From NCBI GenBank assembly GCA_030248215.1, contig JASANG010001768.1, positions 62,001 to 126,000 of the forward strand: a DNA stretch of 64,000 bases, in the 5' to 3' direction. Position 1 is the first letter of the stretch; every line of letters starts with the position of its first letter. Shown here in pieces: positions 12,501 through 27,500 of the stretch. A model generated the notes under the pieces. It was not told the DNA's origin. It ran no database searches and saw nothing but the letters and a program-made list of their open reading frames with translations. The DNA comes from Enoplolaimus lenunculus (Eukaryota > Nematoda > Enoplea > Enoplida > Thoracostomopsidae). The position numbers were made by a program, and so were the translations under genes.

Positions 12501-15500
12501 CTGTGCGGATTCAACTCATTCTGAGTTAAAATCAACTCACTGAAATTTGCAGTGTAATTGTATTTAAAATGTAAGTTAAACTTTTTAGTTTTAAGCTTAC
12601 TTACATAACTAAACGTTTTAAATTTTATGTCTTAAAACTAAATGCTAAAACTACACCTACTAGAACTGTCATCATCAAAATCGTCTATTACTAGCCGGTC
12701 ACCCATATCTCCTTCAACTCAATCCGAAATGTCTCAAAACCCTGTCGCCTCAAATTTACAGGGGGCACATGCCCCACTGAAAGGAACACCCCTTGACAAT
12801 TTGAATCCTGAACGCCGAAATATATCTTGTGGTGATATTCGAGCATCCGGATTTTCGATTCCTTATTCAGCTTCAAATGAAATTGTTGCAGCCGGAAGAA
12901 TTCCACAAAGTCAATCAGTATCCGGAGAAAAACGGGGTGGTTTTGAAAGTGTACACCCACGTAACGCAGAAAATCAGTTTATGCAGTCAGTAAGTTGTAC
13001 TAAGACGGCAGACCGGAAGTCTATGAGATGATCTTTGGTAAGACTTAAGCTAAAAGCTTACGTTGGCCAAACACAGTGTGCGTTTCGTTTTAACCCTGTC
13101 ATGTTTCACTTTGAGGGTACGCACAAAAAATTGACTCTAAATATTAAGACTTATTACTTTCTTAAATTTTCAAGCCTGTCCGAAATTTCAAACATTAAGC
13201 CTTAAAAAGTGCGCCTCAAACGATTAAAACATAAATGTCTTAAATTCAAGAAATTATTATTGGCAATTTATAAGACAAAAATTTCTATTTTGGAAATAGT
13301 TGTTGTAATATTCGAAAATAAAATTTCTACTTTTGAATTATGTAAACAAGTAATGCATGCGGCCTAACTATATTTTGCAGTACTAAAATTAGCTTAAGAT
13401 TAAAGCTTTATACTATTTTTTGCTTAGACTTAGTCGTATCAGCTTATCGTTAGGTTTTGAAATATGCTTGTACCACTGTTACGCCCTTTAAACTAACGTT
13501 AACCAATATTTAAATATTGTAAAATTACAAATTATGCCGAATTCAAGTAAACACACTTTGTATCTGCACTATATTTTTCAACAATTTAGCTATAAAAACG
13601 CATTGCAAGCATCAGTTGAATAAGTTTTGTATGAAAATTGTGTAATTTAATTTAATTTCAGATCAGCCAATCAGAAACGTTCGGTTCACTTTCAAATTCT
13701 TTGTCTCAAAAATTTTTTCAACTCAAACGACGTATATCTTCAACTGATCTTCAACAAGATGATCCCAGCGCTTTGGAGCCAAGTGGGGGCACAACTCCGG
13801 TTCCGAGTGAAAATATTCTGTTACAGAGCAACAAGCATATTACGTTTGAAGCTGTTGAAATGTAAGTTCTTTGCAATTCCAAATATGCTAACATATGTGG
13901 TTAAATTAAGGTTCCAAGTATAGATTGTCAATGTAAAAAATGTTTGCAAAAATTTAAACTCAATAAGTCCCGTATTCTCAAATGTGTTTAGCACCTACCA
14001 CCAGTTCGTCATAGGTGTAGTAACGCGTTCGAACCAGTAAATACTGAGGCTCATAATGCAGCATAATTTCGCATATGACTTGTTCTACTTGTGTATCAAT
14101 TTTGAGTTCAATAACTGCAATAGTTGCTGAGTTTGAAAACCTATTACTAACTGATGATAGTTGCTATATTTTTCCAGCGACGCGCGGCGACGTGAGGCAC
14201 AGTAAAGTATTTACGCCATTGTCCGTATTCTCAAATGTGTGTAGTACCTATCATCAGTTGGTGATTCGTCTTGTAACTTTGAAAATAGTGAATGCTGAGG
14301 CTTGAAATTTAACACATATTTTGCATTTGCCCTACACATGTACCAATTTTGAGTTCATCAACAGCAATAGTTATAGTGAGTTTGAAAAACTATTACTAAC
14401 TGATGATAGTTGCTATACAAATTTGAGAATATGACCCCGTGTTTAAGCCACTGAAAGTCTTAATCTTTTCAGCTAAGTGGCTAAATTTTGCAATTTTTTT
14501 CAACCAATAAAACATTACGAAAGCCTATTAAATACAGAAATATACTGATCGGTTTAATATTAATTAATGTATACATAATTTCAATGCGTTCACATAAGCT
14601 TCGCAACCATTAAACGCCAGTTCAACGGCCAGGAAATGTTCTTGTACACTGCAAAAAATGGTGAGTCAAATTGACTCTCTCCGAAATAGGCTTCTCCGGA
14701 CTACACAAACTGAGTCAAATTCGACTTCGCCAGAGTCAAATTGAGTCGAACTTGACTCTGGCGGAGTTAAATTTTGACTCAGCTTGTGTAGTCAGGAAAA
14801 GCCTATTTCGGAGGGAGTCAATTTGACTAACCATTTTTCGCAGTGTAGGGAGTCAAGAAACAAATATCCTACCTTTACAATTAGTTTTGATTCAGTCGAA
14901 AAATTATCAGTCAGGGGGCCGACGAAAACGTTCATAGCGGCACACAGTTGGTCCCTAAGACATAGCTACGGTTTTAGTTTATGTTCAGATATACCGGTGT
15001 ATTTAATATGTATATATGTATATATGTGTATATCATATAAGCCATCTGTGCTTTACGGAAATACTTATGTTTACTGCCTTCAAAACCAACAGTTGCATCC
15101 TTTTTATTTAATTAAATTTCTTAGCTGACAGCTTTAGACCGCTTCTATAAGCTATAGAGGTCGGTTTAGTTTCCATAAATTTGGACATATAAATATCTGC
15201 CTAAATGACCTTTATAACAATTGGGGAGAGCGACAGTAATCACCACCTATAGCTCCACTTCCCCCCTGGCGGAAAATTTTTTCAAATAACAATAATTCTC
15301 GATTTGGCAAAATTGGCTTTACCAATCAGGGAGCCCGGTTTGCTCGTCGGTGGAAGAATTCCTGGTTGCGGGTGGAGCGTAGCTGACGACCATTGGCGGA
15401 TGAATGAAATTGAATTGGTACGGGATGATATCGAATAGGCAACTAAAATATTGGTTGTTAAGATAAAATTGGTAATTTGGTAACAATGGTAAGGTTGATT

Positions 15501-18500
15501 TTTTACCTGCTAGCAGTGCCGGAGTGCTGACCCTTGTGATTGTCAAAATATTTTTCAAATTTTTTGTTTAAAATCTTGTTGTATGGGTGGTAGCTGATTC
15601 GGCCCTGGCGGGGGTCCCTAGTCACACTGTGGAAACGCTGATTTTCCGATATTGTGGGGCAATGACCAGTGCCGGAGCAGGAAAGGGGTGGGGCTCCCCC
15701 CAAATTTTACGGTGGTGGCCCCCAAACTCGCGATCGAGAAGCCAGACGCATTTTAAAACTTAAGCAGTTTTTGTGTCAACCGTTTTAGGGAAGGGGCCGC
15801 TTTAGGAGTGGCCACTCCCAAATGGAGGGTATGGGTGGTGGCTGCTCCGGCCCTGGCCATGTCTATGGTAGGGAGAACTTGAGATCTTAAATATTTTTCT
15901 GGTTAATAGGAATGTCAAATTAGGAAACCATGGAAAAAAAATCGGTTGAAAACGAACATTTTTTTGCGTTGAGTTAAATTGAAAGTTGAATGTTTAAAAT
16001 CAAATTTTTTGACAGTATTGAAACAATTCCACGATTTGTTATATTTTGTTACATCTCAAAATATATTCAAGTTCTCTCTATGATTAAATTAATGTTTTTG
16101 CCAGACTTGCGCTGAACACTTGCTATTTCTACACAGAATGTATCCAGTTGCATACTTTTGATTTGTTTTATAAGTTACAACAGCCTCTGCTCGAAGAGAC
16201 ACTGCTTTAATTTAATTTTAACTTCAGCAGATTTTATTTAAGTTCTGAGTTGTATGCGCGCATCGCTGCGGTCATGTTAGCAAGTTTAACGGAAGATCAA
16301 AAAATTGCACTGTAAATTCCAACGAGTTAATTAATCAACTTAGACGGAACGTTAGTTATTTATGAGTTAATAACAATAAACTTTAACTCACGCTAAGAGT
16401 TGAGTTGATTTGCGCTATGAGTTGAGTTGATTATCGCTCTGAGGCGAGTTGATTCCTGGCGAGTTGACTAAATAAAGCAAAATAAGATGAATCAACTCAT
16501 AATTATGAATTCTGATAGTCCTAACTCAAACTGATTGAATCAACTCATTGTGAGTTAAAATCAACTCACTAGAATTTACAGTGTGCAACAATTTTTTGCC
16601 GTCATTTGGCGTTCGCCTAAAATGGCCCAATTTTGATAATAGTTGGCATGTTTCAACTTTTGACAATTTTCTATGATCATTCCAGACCCAAATTTGAAAT
16701 TTTGACTAAATTTAGTTTTGATGACCCTGGCAACGTTTAGGGATGCAAAAATTTTGCTGAAGGTTTGTACCCCTCAATCCATGGTAATTGAACAACATTC
16801 ACTTTAGAAAACTATCATACTTTATACTCACTGTAAATTCCAGTGAGTTAATTATAATTCAAATGAGTTGAATCACTCAGTCTGAGTAAGGATTATCAGA
16901 ACTCATAATTGTGAGTTGATTCAACTTATGTTAATTTAATTCAGCAACTGCGCCGGAGTCAACTCAACTCGGAGTGAAAATCAACTGAACTCAGAGTGAG
17001 TTAAAGTTTTCTGTTATCAACTCAGAAATTGCTACCTTTCCGTGTGAGTTGATCAATTAACTCATTGGAATTTATAGTGTTAAAAATAGAACAACAGCCG
17101 TTCGGATATTGTTCCCAAAGCCTTTGAGATCTTGATTTCTAATATTTACATATTAATAAACATTACAATACACTATTGATGTTTTGTGTGGAAAACTATT
17201 TGCAGAGGGTTGCTAAGCACCCACCCTAGTCGCTATTCAATGTAGTCATTATTTTCCTATAATCTAAACACAATTTTTATACTTGCTTTAGTAATTTAAT
17301 ATAAAATTCTTTTTATTTCAGCGATACCAACCCCAGACAGAAATGCCTCTATGGGTAGCAAACTATTTGACCCCTGAGGTACGGAACACGCCCCGAGTGG
17401 TGAATTTAACCCTGAATCTAAGCGTAGATACAAGTCCCATAGCCAGCTCAACAAGTTGGGAGGGGGGGGGCTAAAATATTTTCAGGAGGGGCATGTATCG
17501 ATTTCGAATGACGTATATGCAAGGTAAAATTGCTTTTTTGGCATTGGCAATATTTTTGTCGGGAATCGGTGACCCTGTTTGGTTTTCTCTGGATTGAAAA
17601 TCTAATTTTAAGCCTAAACCTAAAATTTAAGCCTGAAATGCCTAAGATCAAATCAAAACCAAACCAAAACTCTGGTTTCTGGAAGGCACAGTACAATTTT
17701 ACCAGCGTTAACAAACACAAAAAATACGGCAAAATCGTTTTGCCCGAGCCGTAGGCCATTTTACTGGTTCATAACTCCGTACATGCTTAGGCCAAACCTA
17801 AACCTACACTGTAAATTTCAATGAGTTGACTTTCAGTCAGAATGAGTTGACTCACTCGGTCTGAATTAGGACTATCAGAACTCAGAAGTTTGAGTTGACT
17901 CATCTCTTTCTGAATCAATGAATCAACTCACTCAGAGCCAACTCACAGAGTGAGAATCAGTTCAACTCAGAATGATTGAAAGTTTACTGGTATTAATTCA
18001 GAAATAACCAACTCGCTAGCTGAAATGATTAATCAACTCTTTGGCATTTACAGTGTAGGCCTACTCGAGTACTGACGACCCAGCGACATCGCTCGAAACT
18101 CGTTGTATAAATTGGCAAAAAATTCATTGCTTCGAAATTTAATACCATTTTAAGCCATAAACAAAACCAAAATTGGATGCTTCTTAATCCCTATGCCAAA
18201 GGCAAATACGGACGGTGTTTGTGTCTACCACAACTGAACCCAGTAAAGCCAGTCTGAAAGCTTTGAAAAACAAACCTAAAAATGACTAAACGAAATTTCA
18301 GTAGCTAAAACCTGCCAGCGTAGGCTGCATTTCACATTTCGATCAGAACAAAGCCAGGCCAACGAGGTATATATGGACCAACTTTAAGGCGCATAACAGT
18401 AGATTAAGCGTATTCCTAAAACCTAAGCCTAAAGTCTAAGCGTTGCAAAAATGAGTTCTTAAGCCTAAGCCTAAGCGTTGCAAAAATGAGTTCCTAAGCC

Positions 18501-21500
18501 TAAGCCTAAGCGTTGCAAAAATGTGTTCCTAAGCCTAAGCCTAAGCGTTGCAAAAATGAGTTCCTAAGCCTAAGCCTAAGCGTTGCAAAAATGAGTTCCT
18601 AAGCCTAAGCCTAAGCGTTGCAAAAATGAGTTCCTAAGCCTAAGCCTAAGCGTTGCAAAAATGAGTTCCTAAGCCTAAGCCTAAGCGTTGCAAAAATGAG
18701 TTCCTAAGCCTAAGCTTAAGCGTTGCAAAAAATGTGTTCCTAAGCCTAAGCCTAAACGTTGCAAAAATGAGTTCCTAAATTTATAAGCCTAAGCCTACGC
18801 CTAAGCAAAAAATGTAATCTACAATCTAAACCTACTCTTTTACTGACCTACCAGAACCCTGGACGCCCCTTAAAGTAACATGAGCCAGTATATGAATGTT
18901 GGTGTAGAAAAATAGTAAATTTCAATTTTGAAAAACTTTCACGAAAAGCGAGAAAAGGCATTTTTAAAATTGAAATTTCAACCTTTCGTTTCGATATGCA
19001 TTTGGATCAGGTACCTATTTTGGCTAGGGACACAGTGATCAACGGTAAACTGTTCTGACCGCTGAAACGCGACCAGTTATCTCTGAAGCCTGTAAAATTG
19101 ACTATTCTCATCGGTACCGTGATTTACAGGGCGGATGTATATTGTTTGTATACCCTTTCTGGCCAATGTTACTTTTAGGGGCGTAACAGTAGATTAAGCG
19201 AATTCCTAGTCTAAAGCCTAAGCCTAGGCGTTGCAAAAATGTGTTCCTAAGCCGAAGCCTAAGCAAAAAAATGTAATCTAGAATCTAAACATACTAGATT
19301 CACCAGAAACCTGGACACCCCTTAAAGTAACGATTGCATACGCAGGTTTAAACGGTGTAATGGGACGTGCTGAAAGGGATATGAATATATATGCACGAAT
19401 ACTTCAAAGAAACGACCGCACTTTTACTGGTTTTAGAATAACCAAATAAATTCTGACGAAAAGACAAAATTTTCTCGCTCGCTACATTCGCTTATTAAAA
19501 TCATTTAAATGACGTCATACTCTCTTGAAATATCTGGCTTCTGGTCGTATAACAAAAACACATCACCGGTATCATTTATAACCCCATAGGGATTTCGATG
19601 GGCCACGTCAGCGTTTACCCGTAATGCATCTTAATGGCTTGTTGCGTTTTCGCTTCATCGGTTGGCCAAAATTCCATTTTGTGTTTCTGTCATTTTTAGA
19701 GTATATTTTAATTTAAAGAATATTTAAACGCGGTGTTTTTTTCATTTCATTTATTCTTGATTAAAATAATAATTATTTTTCAAAATAATCAGTGGTGGGC
19801 AGGGTGCAAACCGGAATTATAATATAGCGGAACCGGACGGTTAAGAAATATTTACCAGATCCGGAGCCGAAACTGGAAAACAAAATATTAATGGATGTCG
19901 CCGAAAAATTCATTTTTAAAGCTATTTTATCGCTTTTAATTGGGAAATTGGTTAAATTTAAGTCTTGTTGACAAGGTTAAAGCAATTGTTCCAACCGGGA
20001 GATATACAATACTTAGGTTCTTCCAATGTGTGCACACGAACATCATTGAAAGTTGAAATCCTTTATGTAAACACACCGTTTACATTGCCAAAATCTTGAA
20101 ACAAATGCAGTAGCTGAGAAACGTATGATAAATTATGCAGTATGACACAAATTGAAAATGTTTAGCAATACACGTTCAGATAACATTACAAAAATAAATT
20201 AGGATATTATTTTAATTTTTCTAAAAATTTTGAATAACAAAAACTTTAAATGCCGAAGACATCGCACGGTTCCGTTCTGGTAGATTTATTACCGTAACCG
20301 GATTGTAAAAAAATACCGGATTTTCGACCGGTACCGTAATTCCGGTTGCACCCTGGTGATTGGTCAGTTTGTATCAAAATGCGAAGGTCGGTTTTTAGTG
20401 GCGATCCTGGCCGTGGGGTCAATATCAAACTAGCGTCAATGCCGATTTCCAAATAATCATGCCCGCATCGCTGCGTTTTTATCCTATCGCTTTACCAATT
20501 CTGGTTCCGGTTCTATTATACGACCAGGAACCATTTTAAATTTACAACCGACGTACGGATGTTTACACCCACCCCCCCTGTGCCACAAATAATGTTTACC
20601 ATAACTGTTTTTGTTTATGATATCATATTCTGCATCGATTCATGACGATGCTGCCCTGTGCGAGGGTAAGAAAAGTTACTCTGGTTTCCTAATTGTTTGT
20701 ACAACAATTAAGATGCTTTATTTGAACCTGTTTATGAAATATAACCAACCAGGTTATTTAAAACCTAAACGGTATATGTGAGAACAAACAATATGTTTTT
20801 CACAGGTTTCGGTTATATATCATTTTTCTGTTAAATATATATTTACATATATATATATACATATATATATATACATATATATGTATATATATGTATGTAT
20901 GTATAAACCTAAAATAAAAAAATAATCTTTTAAAGCATATAAAGGCTTTTTTTGAGTCAATAAAATGATACAGAGCAGATTATATTTTGAAGCTAAAAGC
21001 AATTATAGTCGTTTACGAGGAATATATTTCGCTAATAAAGTCTGAAAAGACGAGAAAAAAGGCACTTTTACAGGCTTGAGAATGACGTTCCTCATGCTCC
21101 TTACAGGAGAGAATAAATTTTTCGACTGCTTTACTTGTTCGTAGGAAAAACTTTTAAATGCGCTGTAAATTTCAGTGAGTTGATTTTAACTCTCAGGATG
21201 TGTGCAATCACTCAGTCTGAGTTAGGACTATGAGAATTTAAAATTTTGAGTTGATTCAATTCATTCTGAGTTAATTCATCAACTCACCCAGAGTTAAACT
21301 CAACTTTAGAGTGAGAATCAACTCAACTCAGAGTGACTTTATGTTTAGTGATAGTAATTCAGAAATAACCAACTCGCATGCTGAATTTATTAATCATTGT
21401 GCGTTTTAAACGAAATTTAAGCTACGGGTTTGCATAAAATTTATTTTTAAGCTATTCGCAGTACCAAGAGTGGATAATGGTGTTTCAACAAGAGTATGCA

Positions 21501-24500
21501 ACTTGTAAGCTGTAATTTTATCGACCCGACACTTGGTCGCACTTGATCATGCTTAAGTTTAGGTTTAAGATTACCCCAGGGTTATACTTATTGATGGGTT
21601 TTAGGACACTGTTGTGCTGTTGTTTTGGTAATAAATAATTCAAAACCTAAGCCTAAGCGTCGAAATAAGCGTATTCCTAAGCCTACGTCTAAATAACAAA
21701 ATGTAGTCTAGAATCGAAGCCGACCCTTTTACACGCCGGCCAGAAACCAAAACGGTCCTAAAAGTAACGCCCAATGTATACAACAAAGTAGAAACGTTTT
21801 CAGACAGGACTGTAATAGAGTAAGCTTAAACTTTAGACTGATTTTTTGCTTAGGCTTAGGATTTGGAATATGGGTATACTACTGTTCCGGCCCTGTTTTA
21901 TACATTCGCCAAAATAACAATGGGCCAGACTTTTTATACCTGAACCCGATTTTGCTTTCACTCTTTCGAATAATTCCAAATTTGCTATTTTTTTCATTAA
22001 ACAGTTTCTTTAACCATATTTAATTTACTCTTGTTTCAGCGTTTCTTTATTCTTTTTATTTAAACTATTATTTATTATATATTTCTAAATAAAAAACGAA
22101 AAAACTATCCAATGGTTGTAGTGAGGTTAGTAGTAACTGTAACTTAATTGGCTGAATTTTTTCTATTATAAAGTTAATGTTTAAAAAACTATCCAATGGT
22201 TGTAATGGGGATAGCAGTAACTGTAATTTAATTTGCTGAACCTTTTTAAGTCTAAAAAACTATCCAATGGTTGTAGTGAGGTTAGTAGTATACTGTAACT
22301 TAATTGGCTGAACTTTTCTATTGTAATGTTGACCATTTTACACAGTTAAGTCCAGGAATGTACCGAGTAATCGGCATCGGCATCGGTAATAATCGCCACT
22401 TCTTGTGGGTATCGGCATCAACATCTGCACTGCAAAAAAACTGCATAAACTTTTCCGATAGTTTTGCACATATAAGCATCAGTTGGAATGCTATGAAATT
22501 CATTTCTGGGCGCATATCTGTGTGTCTGGTCAGAAAAGCTGTTATCTCTTTTACGTTTGTATTTGAAAAAATTAAGTGAAATGAACCGTTCGTCTAAAAT
22601 TATAATCGTTTATGATGGTAAGGGTTTAAGTGTTTATATAATGATGTAATCTAGTATCTTATCTGTTTATTAAGCATGATGTATCGGTATCGGCAAAAAT
22701 TGTGGTATCGGCACATCCCTAATTAAGACATATAAAATCTTTGCCGACTTCTTAATATTTTTTGCCCCAAAACCTAAAACGCTGAACTTGCAAGGACTAC
22801 ATTAATTTAGTTGTATTCAAAAATATATATCTTAGCGTTTTCAACGTTAACCTAGGTTCATACTGCAAATTCTAGTTTTCCGGTTAGTCTACATTTAAAC
22901 TATAGGCCCCTGAAATCTTTAAATACTAAGCGAACATAGCAAGAATTGAACCTGTGGGTTCACAACTTCTATGTACCAGTTGCAGCGCTTCAACCCACTG
23001 CGCTAAGCGACCGATTGCCATTACTGCGATACTGCAATTCGTTGTATTAACTCTTTTTCACATGAATATATGCATTTGCATGCGAAATTCACTTTCAAGT
23101 TCGGAACAGGCAGATACTCTTGAGTATGAGCTGTTTAACTTGAAGTGCTCGACTATAACAGCTTAACGCTGGACCTCGATAGGGCATTCATTCCGTTTGC
23201 AGGTATTGTGCTGCAAAGTACGCGTAATAATTGTTAAACACTGCGCATTGTGTATTATTGTATATCGTTTGTACATTATTAAGCCTTATTCACACGTGCA
23301 AGCTTTTGCTGCGAGAACTTGCAGCTGTAAAATGCACACAGAACTTGCATTTTTCATTAGCCAATGAAAAAGCGGCTGCAATAAATTCATTGAAGTTGCA
23401 TGGTTATTCACACATGTGAACTAAATTCATAGTTTTGATTTTTAGTGAATTATTTGCAACTGCAAATTTTTCGAGCAGGACTTTGGACAAAACTTGCAAG
23501 TGTGCAAGTTGCAGCTGCAAGTTGTCGCAGCAAAAACTTGCACGTGTGAATAGGGCTTTAATGTTAGTGTAAGCGGAAAAGCGTTAAACGATATTTATTT
23601 TATAGCGCTCCAACATCGCCGTCACGGCAACAACGAACGCTGGGCGCATCGCCACAGTCTGTCTATTCACAAATGAGCGGACTGACGAAAAATTTGTTTA
23701 ACGCAGCTGCAACCGGAGCAACTGCAAGAATTGCAAGCGCAACCACATCGTACAACAAAGATCGTTGCAAGTGTTTGCTTATTATTGATAATCCGAACAC
23801 TGATTGGTGAGCGCTGTCTGCATTTGAAAGGCGTCTAAGAAATCACCAGGATTTTATTCTTATAAAAAACGACGAAGGCTTTGCTGCCATCCTTTTGAGG
23901 GAGGGTGGGCGTCTGTGGATCCCTTGCCGGAACAGGACAACGGATCGACCAGCAACCCTACTTACATCCTAGGGAGGGTGGGCACTTGTGGATCCCTTGC
24001 CGGAACCGGATAACGGCACGGCTACCAGCCCTTATCACAGTAGTTACGGCTGTGGCTTAGTCTCCCTGAGACACACTAATGTTAATTAGGTAGAAGGCCA
24101 AAGTTTCCTGCAATGCTACTGCTAATTATTTTCCTAAACCTAAAATCATACATAAGTTGAAGCTTAGGCTTAGTGTAATGTTTAGGCGAGGGTGGTCCGT
24201 AGCCAGCCCACCCTGCTATGGGGGGGGGCTAAAAATTTTTCAGGAAGGACATCAAACAGTTTTCAATGACTTACAAGCAAGATTAAAAATCTTCTTGGAG
24301 AGCAAAATTTTTTCCAGGGGGGACTGAGCCCCTTTGGCCCCGCCTTGGTTACTGGCCCGTAAGTATGATTCTAAGGCCTCAGCCTTAAGCCCTGAATTTA
24401 TGTTACAATGTCATTAGAAATAGAAGTAGTGGGAAACAACACATGTAGTTATTGTAGAATAGGCTTCTATAAAGACAACAAAATGTTTAGTTTATCCAAT

Positions 24501-27500
24501 AATTTATCTTGTAACTTCTAAACCTTTTTAACCCTTTTTCAGTGTTATGTTCTACTACTACACATAGTTGCACACATGTTCAACTGGACTAAAGCTTCTC
24601 GGGCCGTAGACTAAATTGTTGCCTGGGCCCCTCATATTACGTGAAGGAAAATAAAAACTTCTTTTTGAAAAGCATGCGTGCTTTACAGATATATAAAGAA
24701 ACGATACGTATTCTCAATGCATACAGTCTTAATTTGCATCCGTAATGTAAACAAAAATCTGTTGAAACGCTGCTCAAAATACGTATGTCTGGTGTTCCAG
24801 CTATAATATACGACAAAAATGTAATTTAAGTTCAAATTAAAACATGAAACCCGAATTTTGTTATACGGAGGTGTTTGCCATCACCACTTAACTAAATTCG
24901 GTTGAAATGTCCCGATTTTAGAGAATTTACACTTGAACACCGCAAATTGTGTATTGTATTTCGAGTAAACAGTTGTCACACCGCTTCTTACAGCCTACTC
25001 TAAGCAGGAGCGGGTTAATACTTCGCTCCGTAATCATTTTGCAATACGTACAAACTATTACGATTGTCTATTAAGTGTAAACTTAAGCCTGGGTTTAAAC
25101 TTAACGCTAAACCTAAGCCTAAACACCTAAGCCTAAGCCCTAAGCTTTTCGTGTCTCAGTCCTTCAGTCTTCCTGTTTTCCAAGGCAGGCAAGTATACTT
25201 GTCATGGGCCAATGTTTGTGTTTTTAGGTCAAAATATTTTCGTGGCAAAAAGGTGCTTACCGACTGGGACGTTCGGGTCGAACAAGTAATTTTTAGTTTA
25301 CTGCTTTTAGGCATAGATTCAATCCGCAACATGAGACCTTTTTAATAAAAGTTGGACCAATCCGGCACCAAAATTGCACCATCCTGCGTCCAATGTATGG
25401 AACGCGGCCGGGTGTAAGGATAAACCTAAGTTTAAGCAAAAAATTAGTCTAAAGCTTAACTGTACTCTATTGCAGTCCTGCGGGAAAACGATCCGCCTTT
25501 GATCTTTACATATGTACTTCCTGTAATGAAATCCTGCGTATGCCTTTTAGTCATCGTCTACGTCGACGAAATATAGTATCTGAGTCTGAACGATAGTCTT
25601 GAGAATTTTTAGTGCCAGATGCAGGCCTGTAGCCAGCTCACCTTGTCAGGGGGAGCTAAAAATATCCCAAGAGAGCCATACAAAGATATTTGTGACTTAC
25701 AAGCAAAATTGAAAATTTTCTAGGGTGGCAACGTTTTCCCAGGGGGAACCTGAGCCTCCCCTCACCCCCCCCCCCATTGGCTACTGACCCGGCCAGAGGA
25801 CCCCGCAAAATAAGTATAGCACCCAGTGGTGGATCTAGAAAAGCGTGCAAGAAGCTGAAAGCAAACCTTAGAACAGGAGCTTGAGTTTGATCCCAGTTCG
25901 GGGAAGGCATAGGCTGACTTATCGCAGTCTATTCCGCAAGTGATAGCGATACGTTCTATTTTTGCTTGATGGGCAGTATTTATACTGCGCTCTACGAAAC
26001 GGAAGTATGTTTACGTTGATTTTATTTGTTTCAGGCTGAATTCAAAGATATTGATTTGACATCATATAGCGACGCTAATTTGGGTTGTTTGGTTGCAATT
26101 CGTACCGCATCCAAAGTTACAAGGTTAGTTTGAACTTTTTAAAATTATGCTTAAATTAAGTAATTGACTATCTAGAATAGTCCCGTAGGATGCTCAACTT
26201 ACCAGGGACAGCGAAAATATCTCAGGTGGGTCGGGCATACAAGGGTATTCAATGACTTAGAAACAATGTTGAAAATTTTCTAAGGGAGTCATAATTAGGG
26301 GGTACAAAAAATTTTCCATTGGGATGGAGCGTCTCTGACCCCCTTGCCTACGGGACCGATCTAAGGGTGTAATATTTCACGCGTTTGAAGTAGATTTTTC
26401 CCTACACCGAATATGCCACAATGTTTGCTTGCATTATTATTGACATTAGGTTATATATTTATAGTTTCATTTTGTGACTAATTTTAAAATTTAACTTTGA
26501 TATTTCAATTTTGATATTTTTAAATTTTAATTTTTTAAATTTTTTGTAATTTTTTTAAATTTTTAATTTTTTTATATTCAATTTTTAAATTTTTTTAATT
26601 TTTTCCGTTTTTAATTCTTTAATATTAAACATTTTTTACTTTTTTTAATTTTTAATGTTTTAAATGCTTTTTTAGACATTTTCGACCAGATTTTGTGCTG
26701 ATTCGTCAAAATTTGCGCGACCAACGGCACGACTGGAACGCAATTTTAATCGGGTTACTGTATGGTGGTGTACCTTGCATTAATTCACTTCAATCACTAC
26801 GGAACTTCCATGATAAACCTTGGGTGGTAAGTCACAAAGACCGAGGGGAGCTCGGTGTTGGCTCGTGCTGAAAATCCGCCCATCCCCCTTAACAGCGTTA
26901 GATTCTTTAGGTTTAAAATTAAATTGTTGAAAATCTCAGTTAAAATTAAAATTGTAAATCGTATACTGCTCCATATTATTTTGCTCCAATCAAGCTTACT
27001 GTAGTCACCCAAATAAGAGTGGATAATGCAATAAAAGTCTCCGAATTTCAATTTGAAGTCTGAATTAGAAGAAGTCTATTTTCCTAATCAGAGTCCGTAA
27101 ACGAATAGAGTCCAAAATTACTAATTAGTTCATAAAATTTAATTACCGTAATTTGATTGGGCAAAAAATGCCTCCTGACCCCATTAGGTGCTGTACCGAA
27201 TATGATATCTTGCTCAAGGGTCAATGATACTTTAAGGGGCGTAACAGTAGATTAAGTGAATTCCTAAGCCTAATCCTAAGCCTAAGCGTTGCAAAAACGT
27301 TTTCCAAAGCCTAAGCCTAAGCCTAAGTGTTGCAAAAATGTGTTCCTAAGCGTAAGCCTAAGCCTAAGCATATGCAAAAAATGTAATATAGAATCTAAAC
27401 CTACTCTTTTATAGACCCACCAGAAACCTGGACGCCCTTTAAAGTTACATGGGCCACTCACGGTATATTTTGCGTATATATAAATAGCAAACATTAGTCA

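Noticed and set aside
688-12640. A nested gene in the first long synapsin intron (TIMP genes are nested in synapsin introns of insects and vertebrates)
   Set aside because: I looked for cysteine-rich or otherwise coding frames on both strands and saw only repeats and short random ORFs.
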